NCBI GenBank assembly: GCA_964640225.1
Contig: CAZXFI010000011.1
Coordinates: forward strand, 1 to 27,666
Reading direction: 5' to 3'
DNA: 27,666 bases
From: JAGLWW01 sp964640225
Lineage (GTDB): Archaea > Aenigmatarchaeota > Aenigmatarchaeia > PWEA01 > JAGHBM01
This document shows positions 15,266-21,174 of the stretch, piece after piece. The notes beneath the pieces were generated by a model. It saw nothing but the letters and a program-made list of their open reading frames with translations, searched no databases and was not told the origin of the DNA. The position numbers and the translations under genes were made by a program. Within the stretch, counting starts at the first letter, position 1; every line of letters begins with the position of its first letter.

Positions 15266-15751
15266 TTATTTCACCTTGTAGCCGATTTTTCTAAGGAAAT
15301 TCTTCCTGTACGCTATCTCCTCGGGCCCTTCCACCCCCTTGGGGCTGGCCCCGTCCACGACCCCGATGATTCCCCGGCCCTTCTCGGTCTCGGCCACGAC
15401 AACCTGCAGGACGTTGGCGGTGGCGCAGAAAATGTTGCATACCTCCGACACATTCTTTATCCTGTTCAGGATGTTTACGGGAAACATGTTTTTCACATAC
15501 AAAACGAAAGAATGGCCTGCCCCGATTTCCCGGGCAGTTTTCACGGCAAGGTCCTGCAGGTCAGGGTCGGTCCCGGTTTTCCTCACAAGGCACGGGCCGG
15601 AGGCCTCGCAGAAGCCCAGGCCAAACTTTGCGCCGGGAACCGCCTCCGCGACTGACTCATGTATGTCCTCAACGGTCTTGATGAAGTGGGCCTGGCCGAT
15701 AATCACGTTGCACCCTTCCGGGATTTCCACGTCCACAGTTTTCAAATCCAT
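15266..15751 (-). CDS. Adenosine-specific kinase family protein (DUF355/COG1839 type)
   Basis: This 161-residue protein matches the compact family by several stretches recalled from it: IIGQAHFIKTVEDIHE, GLGFCEASGPCLVR, GAGHSFVLYVKNMFPVNILN and EVCNIFCATANVLQVVVAET. Its length is typical. The family is conserved in archaea and some bacteria and is described as binding adenosine or its phosphates, but the cellular role is poorly defined. It directly precedes the HIT gene (adjacent ends at 15266/15265), so a shared role in adenosine nucleotide metabolism is reasonable. Upstream lie the terminator and tRNA-Trp. Confidence 0.85.
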   Translation of the reverse strand: MDLKTVDVEIPEGCNVIIGQAHFIKTVEDIHESVAEAVPGAKFGLGFCEASGPCLVRKTGTDPDLQDLAVKTAREIGAGHSFVLYVKNMFPVNILNRIKNVSEVCNIFCATANVLQVVVAETEKGRGIIGVVDGASPKGVEGPEEIAYRKNFLRKIGYKVK

Positions 15752-15795
15752 TCAACCACCCTCAATACTTTCAATATATATTTTCTTTGGGAAAT

Positions 15796-15824
15796 ACAAA
15801 AACCTTTCTTTTCTTAAAAGAAAG
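15796..15824 (-). terminator. Terminator-like hairpin after tRNA-Trp
   Basis: On the minus strand, starting 8-9 nt after the encoded CCA, CCTTTCTTTT pairs with AAAAGAAAGG around AAG and is followed by TTTTTG. It looks like a stem with T-run that ends or processes the tRNA-Trp transcript. Confidence 0.5.
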
Positions 15825-15849
15825 GGATTTGTTGGTGGGGCCGCAGAGA

Positions 15850-15925
15850 TTTTCCGGGCGAACGGGAAAACTCGCAGAGTTTTCCAAGTTCTTTCCCCAA
15901 GGGCTTTCTTTTGAAGAAAGGCCTT
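15850..15925 (-). other. T-loop intron (59/60) of tRNA-Trp
   Basis: The 76-nt intron has two hairpins: one near GGCCTTTCTTCAAAAGAAAG, and a perfect 9-bp stem GGAAAACTC/GAGTTTTCC. BHB: TTC of the T-loop pairs with GAA, bulges are AA|A and AA|T, and outer pairs are GGC/GCC. Its first part is identical to that of the tRNA-Gly T-loop intron. Confidence 0.75.
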
Positions 15926-15946
15926 TTTGAACTCTGATCTGCTGGT

Positions 15947-16070
15947 TTCTCCTAACAGCTTTTTTCATTTCATCCAAAAATGTCAAAGCTCCAGATGCGT
16001 TTTCTTTGGGAAATGCTTGCATTTCCAAGTTTTGGGGTTTGCAAAGACCTTTTTTGAAAAGGGATTTGCA
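15947..16070 (-). other. Anticodon-loop intron (37/38) of tRNA-Trp, possible 2'-O-methylation guide
   Basis: This 124-nt intron contains nested hairpins (TGCAAA/TTTGCA around CCTTTT/AAAAGG; GGAAATGC/GCATTTCC). TCTGGAGC (15995-15988) is complementary to spliced positions 31-38 of the tRNA. Euryarchaeal tRNA-Trp introns are known to act as box C/D guides for Cm34. A TTGA directly downstream, spaced to select C34, is a weak D'-like box. A convincing box C is not seen. Confidence 0.6.
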
Positions 16071-16127
16071 CTGGAGCCAGCTGTCCTGCCAGGTTAGACT
16101 ACAGCCCCAAGTTTCAAGTTTTTGCTT

Positions 16128-16174
16128 GAGCTTTTGTCCGTCAGGACTAAAGGCGGAAGCCTTATGAAAAGCTC
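16128..16174. other. Predicted three-way-junction RNA element
   Basis: An outer 8-bp stem (GAGCTTTT with AAAAGCTC) encloses two perfect hairpins: GTCC/GGAC and AAGGC/GCCTT (plus-strand reading). It fills the space between the regulator stop codon and the tRNA-Trp 5' end. It could be a terminator, a processing element or a small RNA; the strand is not certain. Confidence 0.4.
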
Positions 16175-16610
16175 ATGGTAGTTTAACTTTGGACAGGAGA
16201 TTTATATATCTTTCAAGCCTTCTTATCTCCTTTTCCAGAATTCTTATCGCTTCCTTCGTGTCCCCGTTGCTCCTGTGCTTGTCAAACTCCTGAAGGGTTG
16301 TATCTATGGCCTTCTGCGCCTTGAAAAGTATGGCCTTCCTGAGGCATTCCAGAAGGTCTCCCTGAAGCTCTATGTAGAGCTTTTTGTCGCACGGCTTCTT
16401 GATTCTCCTTATCACGCCGAGCATCTCAAGGAAATCCAGGCTCAGGGAAACCGAGGAGGCGGAGTAGCCTATCCTTTTCCTAAGAGCCTCAAGGGAAAGC
16501 GACTTGCCTTCCACAAGCAGGACCGCTATAATCCTTCCGTGGACCTCCGAGTAGCCCAGGGACGAGGCAACAGTAGAAAACAGCGAGTATATCTCCTTTT
16601 CCGCACTCAT
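16173..16610 (-). CDS. Winged-helix transcriptional regulator (GbsR/MarR-like)
   Basis: The 145-residue protein has a winged-helix DNA-binding region at about 24-85: HGRIIAVLLVEGKSLSLEAL, recognition helix near IGYSASSVSLSLDFLEMLG, then a wing IRRIKKPCDKKLYIEL. A long helical C-terminus (about 90-143) is likely for dimerisation. The layout resembles archaeal GbsR/MarR-type regulators, which respond to small ligands. GAGGTGTGAAGG is the ribosome binding site. It is divergent from the Tes-like lipid gene, with a 146-bp promoter region between them, and so may control that gene and itself. Confidence 0.75.
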   Translation of the reverse strand: MSAEKEIYSLFSTVASSLGYSEVHGRIIAVLLVEGKSLSLEALRKRIGYSASSVSLSLDFLEMLGVIRRIKKPCDKKLYIELQGDLLECLRKAILFKAQKAIDTTLQEFDKHRSNGDTKEAIRILEKEIRRLERYINLLSKVKLP

Positions 16611-16632
16611 CCTTCACACCTCTTTTAGTTAA

Positions 16633-16657
16633 ATTTATATAGTAGAGATATATAAAT
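16633..16657. promoter_or_regulatory. Palindromic divergent promoter/operator
   Basis: ATTTATAT and ATATAAAT form a perfect inverted repeat with a nine-nt spacer. Each arm contains a TATA-like core, one facing the regulator and one facing the Tes-like gene. A dimeric winged-helix regulator binding here could block both promoters. Confidence 0.45.
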
Positions 16658-16700
16658 ATTTACAAGTTTTAAAAACATTTAAAAGTTGTGGGGTAGTAGG

Positions 16701-16751
16701 ATGAAAGTTCTTGAAACCGCGTTTCAAATTTTCATTTGTAAGAGGTGTTGA
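16701..16751 (+). CDS. Possible 16-codon leader ORF upstream of the Tes-like gene
   Basis: ATG at 16701 to TGA at 16749 reads MKVLETAFQIFICKRC. Its start resembles the N-terminus of the downstream enzyme (MKILEKTESICPEC), including a terminal CxxC, so it may be a decayed partial duplication or a leader peptide. It overlaps the ribosome binding site of the main gene. The same DNA forms a hairpin (TTGAAAC/GTTTCAA). Confidence 0.3.
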   Translation: MKVLETAFQIFICKRC

Positions 16752-16756
16752 TTCGA

Positions 16757-18286
16757 ATGAAAATTCTTGAGAAGACTGAAAGCATCTGTCCCGAGTGCTT
16801 CAAGAAAGGCAAAATAAACAAGATAAAAGCGGATATAATAGAGGAGGCAGGAAAGGTCTACCTGGACAAGAAATGTCCGGAGCACGGGACTTTCAGGGAC
16901 ATTGTTTTCGCGGATTCCAAGCTTTACCACAGGTGGATGAAATACAAGGTCACCGGGGACGGGATTGAAAACACGGAAATAAAGCATTATCTCTCCCCCA
17001 AGGAAAAGCTTTACGAAAAACACCACTCGCAGTCCGTTCTCACCAACCTTCTTCTCACCAACAGGTGCGACCTGAGGTGCAGCTACTGTTTCATGAACGC
17101 GGGAGCCAGCGGAAACGTTTACGAGCCCTCCCTGGACGAGTTGAGAAAGATGATGGAGTTGGTTAGGAAAGAAAAACCCGTCCCGTCCAAGGCCCTGCAG
17201 CTCACAGGAGGCGAGCCCACCATAAGAGAGGACCTTTTTGAAATAGTAAAAACAGCCAAAGAGCTCGGTTTTTCCCACGTGCAGCTGAACACAAACGGAA
17301 TAAGACTTTCAGAGAACCCCGATTACTGTAGGAAGCTGAAAGAAGCCGGGGTAAACACGATTTACATGAGTTTTGACGGGGTCTCACTCGGCACAAATCC
17401 CTGGATAGAGCCCAACAGGAAGGCCATAGAGAACCTAAGGAAGGCCGGCATGAAAAGCGTTGTGCTCGTGCCAGTGGTGACCAAGAAGAACCTTCACGAG
17501 CTCGGAGACATAGTAAAATTTGCCGTAGAGAACCTGGACGTGGTAAGGGGGGTCAATTTCCAGCCCATATCCTTCTGCGGAAGGCTGGAGAAAGTTACAA
17601 AGGACCACATAAGCAACTACAGGGCGGATTACGCGGAGATGATAGAGGCCCTGGAGAAGGATTTGGACGGGCAGGTAAAGAAGGAGGATTTCTACCCCGT
17701 GCCTTTCGTTTATCCCTTCTCAAAGCTTGTGGAAGCCCTGAAAGGGGAAAGGCAGGTGGAATTCACGGCGAACCCGATGTGCGGGGGCGCCACCTACATA
17801 TACGTGGACAAGGGCAGAATAACGCCCATAACAAGATTCGTGGACGTGGAGGGCCTCATGGAGGTCGTGAAGGAAATGGCCGAAAAGAAGGGCAGGTTCA
17901 AAAAATTAAGGATGGCCTCCGTGTTCCTGACCAGAATCGGGAAACACGTGGACAGGAAGAGAGCGCCGGAAGGCCTGAACATAACCAAGCTAATAGTCAA
18001 CGCCCTGATAAAAGGGGACTACGACGCCCTGGGAGATTTCCACCGCAAGAGCCTTTACATAGGCTCCATGTGGTTCCAGGACCCGTGGAACCTGAACATA
18101 GAAAGGCTGAACAGGTGCGTGATACACTACGCAACAGAGGAAGGGGTTGTGCCTTTCTGCGCCTACAACGGGCTGGGGATAGGGGAGAAGCTCAGGGAGA
18201 AGTACTCCCTCACGATAAAGGAGTGGGAAAAGAAGACCGGGAAGAAGATGAAGGACGACCTGTGGCACGGAATGTTCCGGGACTAG
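16757..18286 (+). CDS. tes: Radical SAM enzyme of the tetraether lipid synthase (Tes) type
   Basis: The ATG at 16757, nine nt after GAGGTG, is preferred over a GTG at 16745. The 509-residue protein starts with CPEC (11-14) and KKCPEHGTFRD, then has the radical SAM motif CDLRCSYC (C104, C108, C111) and LTGGEPTIRED. The C-terminal block MWFQDPWNLNIERLNRCVIH followed by VPFCAYN is typical of the archaeal family that includes M. jannaschii MJ0619. Tes joins two archaeol chains tail to tail to form macrocyclic and tetraether (GDGT) lipids. Related paralogues act on other substrates, so the lipid role is an inference from overall resemblance. The gene is GC-rich and native-looking, under the divergent regulator. 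Confidence 0.75.
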   Translation: MKILEKTESICPECFKKGKINKIKADIIEEAGKVYLDKKCPEHGTFRDIVFADSKLYHRWMKYKVTGDGIENTEIKHYLSPKEKLYEKHHSQSVLTNLLLTNRCDLRCSYCFMNAGASGNVYEPSLDELRKMMELVRKEKPVPSKALQLTGGEPTIREDLFEIVKTAKELGFSHVQLNTNGIRLSENPDYCRKLKEAGVNTIYMSFDGVSLGTNPWIEPNRKAIENLRKAGMKSVVLVPVVTKKNLHELGDIVKFAVENLDVVRGVNFQPISFCGRLEKVTKDHISNYRADYAEMIEALEKDLDGQVKKEDFYPVPFVYPFSKLVEALKGERQVEFTANPMCGGATYIYVDKGRITPITRFVDVEGLMEVVKEMAEKKGRFKKLRMASVFLTRIGKHVDRKRAPEGLNITKLIVNALIKGDYDALGDFHRKSLYIGSMWFQDPWNLNIERLNRCVIHYATEEGVVPFCAYNGLGIGEKLREKYSLTIKEWEKKTGKKMKDDLWHGMFRD

Positions 18287-18317
18287 TTTTAAATTCTTTT
18301 TCTGTTATCATTTATAC

Positions 18318-18803
18318 ATGGCACACTATCCCATAGACGCGGAAAATCTTCTGCCCAGAAACTGGGTAATTGTTGATAAAGACAGCTTCATGTTTCTTGC
18401 CGAGAACTTCAGGGGCAATCCTCACCAAAAGCCCCCGGAAGTGCAAAGCCAGGATTACCAGCTATTTAAAGGCATTCTGAACGGAAGGGGCGAAATCCCG
18501 CTGAAAGTTCCCGTGGACAGCAGGATGATACACCTCGTGAAAGAGGGGAGAGGACTCAAATACAGGCGCAGGAGAGGCCTGGATGAGCTTTACCTGAATT
18601 CGCTCGGACAGGGGGTGACGGTGGCAGTAAAAACAAAGGAAATGGATGGGTACGAGATAACCCGGGAGGCGCTGTGCTCCGAAAATACGCTGGTATGCGA
18701 TGTTGTAAAGGGCCTTGCTGATTACGGCAGGATAGGGAAACCGGCGGAGGAAAGACCACTGGAAACTGACGACCAGATGTGCTTCAAATCCTTATATTTA
18801 TAA
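18318..18803 (+). CDS. Hypothetical protein
   Basis: The 161-residue soluble protein begins MAHYPIDAENLLPRNWVIVD. The middle part has a basic patch (KYRRRRG, about 81-87). No known motif or membrane segment is seen. A TTTTAAATTC box about 25-30 nt upstream of the ATG suggests a leaderless transcript. It ends 30 bp before FEN1 on the same strand, but FEN1 has its own TATA-like sequence. Confidence 0.55.
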   Translation: MAHYPIDAENLLPRNWVIVDKDSFMFLAENFRGNPHQKPPEVQSQDYQLFKGILNGRGEIPLKVPVDSRMIHLVKEGRGLKYRRRRGLDELYLNSLGQGVTVAVKTKEMDGYEITREALCSENTLVCDVVKGLADYGRIGKPAEERPLETDDQMCFKSLYL

Positions 18804-18833
18804 AACACGGGACCTAATTCTTTACGTGGTAGG

Positions 18834-19871
18834 ATGGGTGTAAGCATATCAGAGCTTGTTGCGGAATGCAAGAAAGAAACGGAAATAGAGTCTCTCACGG
18901 GGCGGAAAATAGCCATAGATGCCCTTAACGTGCTTTATCAGTTCATTTCCATCATAAGACAGTCCGACGGCACCCCCCTCAAGGATTCCAGGGGGCGAAT
19001 CACGTCCCATTTCTCAGGCCTTTTCTACAGGACCGTAAAGCTTATAAAATCAGGCATAAAACCATGTTACGTGTTTGACGGGGAGCCCCCGAAGTTTAAG
19101 GAAACCACAAACGCGGAAAGGCGTGAAAGAAGGGAGGAAGCGCGGAAAAAGTACAAAGAAGCACTGGAAAGGGGCGATATAGAAGAAGCAAGGAAATGGG
19201 CCCAGCAAGGAGTGAAGGTGGATGCTGACGTGATAAAAGACTCCAAAGAGCTTCTTTGTGCCATGGGAGTGCCTTGCGTGCAGGCTCCTTCCGAGGGGGA
19301 GGCCCAAGCGGCTTTTATGGCCCAAAAAGGGGATGTATGGGCCTCATCTTCCCAGGACTTTGACTCCCTTCTTTTCGGCACCCCTATTCTGCTCAGGAAC
19401 ATAACAATCACGGGAAAAAGGAAACTGCCCAGGAAGGAGGCTTACGTGGAGACAAAACCGGAAACAATCATCCTCAAAGAAGTTCTGGGCAAACTGGGGC
19501 TTACAAGGGAGCAACTTGTTGTTTTGGGAATAGGGGTTGGTACAGACTACAATCCCGGTGGATTGAGCGGTATAGGACCCAAAAATGCTCTAAATATGGT
19601 CAAGAAGGAAGGAGATACCTCCGTTTTGCTTAAAAAAATGAAAACAGAGAACTGGGGGTTTGAAACGTCTCCAGAGGAGATATTTGGTTTCTTTATGAAA
19701 CCTCCCGTGACCCAGGATTACAAGCTGGAATGGAAGCCCCCGGACGAGGAAAAGATAAAGAAGATTCTATGCGACGAGCATGACTTTTCCGAGGACAGGA
19801 TTGGCAATACTCTGGAAAAAATAAAGGAAAACAAGGGAATGCAGAGCAGGCTGGATTCCTGGGCTAAATAA
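18834..19871 (+). CDS. fen: Flap endonuclease 1 (FEN1/XPG family)
   Basis: At 345 residues it has the usual archaeal length. Metal-binding acidic residues are where expected: D29 (KIAIDALN), D82 (FDGEPP), E154 and E156 (PSEGEAQAA), D175 and D177 (SSQDFDSLL) and D238 (GVGTDYNPG). The helix-hairpin-helix GLSGIGPKNAL follows. The C-terminus MQSRLDSWAK resembles a PCNA-binding PIP box, with Trp-Ala where Phe-Phe or Trp-Phe is usual. The enzyme removes 5' flaps during Okazaki fragment maturation and repair. The promoter has TATATTTATAAAAC about 30 nt upstream. The last 8 bp overlap the convergent coiled-coil gene. Confidence 0.95.
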   Translation: MGVSISELVAECKKETEIESLTGRKIAIDALNVLYQFISIIRQSDGTPLKDSRGRITSHFSGLFYRTVKLIKSGIKPCYVFDGEPPKFKETTNAERRERREEARKKYKEALERGDIEEARKWAQQGVKVDADVIKDSKELLCAMGVPCVQAPSEGEAQAAFMAQKGDVWASSSQDFDSLLFGTPILLRNITITGKRKLPRKEAYVETKPETIILKEVLGKLGLTREQLVVLGIGVGTDYNPGGLSGIGPKNALNMVKKEGDTSVLLKKMKTENWGFETSPEEIFGFFMKPPVTQDYKLEWKPPDEEKIKKILCDEHDFSEDRIGNTLEKIKENKGMQSRLDSWAK

Positions 19872-21129
19872 CCGCAACTTCTTTCCCTGAAATATTGGTG
19901 ATTTTCTTTTCTATCAGGCTTTTCCGGGACTTTATGCCTGATTCTATCTTGTTTTTCTCTTCTCTTAAGTCTTCAAGCCTTTTTTCTGTGGTGGAAAGCG
20001 ACTGTTTCCAGTCCTCAAGCTCCTTTTCCTTTTCCTTCTTTTCTTCCAGGACCTTTGGATTCCTTATCTTTCTTGAAAGCTCCCTTAATTTTGACTCTAT
20101 CTCCCTGTGCTCCTTCAGGGCCCATTCCAGAACGCCTGAATCCACCCTCTCAATACCCCTGAGCGTTTTCTCCCTTATTTTTCCTTCCAGCCCGAACCTT
20201 TCAATTCCCTCCCCTATGAAAACCAGGAGCTTCTTGAAATTGCTTAGGCCGTCCTTTTCCTTGAGAGTTTCCACCGGAGAATCAAGATAACGGGCTATGG
20301 CCTTTGACTTGTCGCTTTCCGCGTGATACTCTATCTTCCTGAAGGCCTTTGTGAAATGCGACATTTCCTGGAGAACCCTGTCTTCAAGCTTCTTTTTCTT
20401 TGATTCCAGCTCCTTTATTTCATTTTCCTTTTCCCTGAGGTTTTTCATTCTCCTGCCCTTCTCAAACTCCTCTATCTCCTTCTCTGTCTTTTTTATTTTC
20501 TGCTTCTGGAAATCCAGGGCGCTTTCCAGGTTAAGAATTTCCTTTTCAATCTGCGGAGACCTGTTTATGTCGTTCTGCAGGGACCTGGCCAGTTCTATGG
20601 CCTCTTCCATCTCTTCAATTTTTCCGCCCTTTTCCTTGATGTTTTTCCACAGGTTTAAAGTCTCTTCCTCAAGCTCGCCTATGCTTCTTGTCAGGTTTTT
20701 CGTGTCCTCCCTGAGGGCTTCCTTGAGTATCAGCAGGCCTCTCTTGTTCTTCCTGCCCAGTTCCGCTATGCTTTCCGAGGTGGAAACGCAGAATTTTTTG
20801 GCCTGCATGTAGCCCTTTTCCCGGGGCAATAAAAAGGAGTTTATAAAATTTTCCATGCTTTTTTCTACCGCATTTTTGTTTGTCTCCGCGGCCTTTCTTA
20901 ATTTCTCAAAAACCTCCGGGTCCACAGAGGCCTGCCTGAAAAGTTCAAAGTTTTTCTTAAGAAGGGAGAATTTCTCCTCCAGGTTCCCGTAGCTTTCCCT
21001 TATTTCGCCTTCTATCTCCTGCGTCAGCTGGCTGTTTTCTTTCCTTATCCAGCACTCCGTTTCAGAAAGTTTTATCTCCTTGCTCGCGGGCTGCTCCTCT
21101 TTTTTGGAAAAAATTGACTTGAAAAGCAT
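19864..21129 (-). CDS. Long coiled-coil protein
   Basis: The 421 residues are mostly charged heptad-like helices. Strong coiled-coil runs cover about 125-250 (LEEETLNLWKNIKEKGGKIE through KELESKKKKLEDRV) and about 335-410. A less charged segment lies at about 255-330. There is no signal peptide, Walker motif or zinc hook, so it is not an SMC or Rad50 protein. The start has a short hydrophobic stretch, MLFKSIFSKK. It overlaps the end of FEN1 tail to tail and lies upstream of no obvious partner. A structural or vesicle-type (ESCRT-III/Snf7-like) role cannot be excluded, but there is no direct evidence. Confidence 0.6.
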   Translation of the reverse strand: MLFKSIFSKKEEQPASKEIKLSETECWIRKENSQLTQEIEGEIRESYGNLEEKFSLLKKNFELFRQASVDPEVFEKLRKAAETNKNAVEKSMENFINSFLLPREKGYMQAKKFCVSTSESIAELGRKNKRGLLILKEALREDTKNLTRSIGELEEETLNLWKNIKEKGGKIEEMEEAIELARSLQNDINRSPQIEKEILNLESALDFQKQKIKKTEKEIEEFEKGRRMKNLREKENEIKELESKKKKLEDRVLQEMSHFTKAFRKIEYHAESDKSKAIARYLDSPVETLKEKDGLSNFKKLLVFIGEGIERFGLEGKIREKTLRGIERVDSGVLEWALKEHREIESKLRELSRKIRNPKVLEEKKEKEKELEDWKQSLSTTEKRLEDLREEKNKIESGIKSRKSLIEKKITNISGKEVAVI

Positions 21130-21174
21130 GTCTAATATTTAAGTTAAGAAAGAATAAAAAGGTAAAGTCGCGGC

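Larger units (their letters stand above)
15833..16108 (-). tRNA. tRNA-Trp (CCA) with two introns
   Basis: Three exons give a 76-nt tRNA with encoded CCA. Exon 1 is 16108-16071, exon 2 is 15946-15926 and exon 3 is 15849-15833. The acceptor GGGGCTG pairs with CGGCCCC (one G-U). The D stem is GTCT/GGAC. The anticodon stem GCTGG/CCAGC has loop CTCCAGA and anticodon CCA. The T stem CAGAG/CTCTG has loop TTCAAAT. The introns are 16070-15947 (124 nt, canonical 37/38) and 15925-15850 (76 nt, T-loop 59/60). For the first, CTCC pairs with GGAG and the 3' bulge is AA|A. The outer helix next to the 37/38 site is weak, so that BHB is relaxed. Confidence 0.87.

Noticed and set aside
15771..16028. 85-residue minus-strand ORF
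   Set aside because: It lies across tRNA-Trp introns and exons. Its resemblance to the false integrase N-terminus only reflects the shared intron block.
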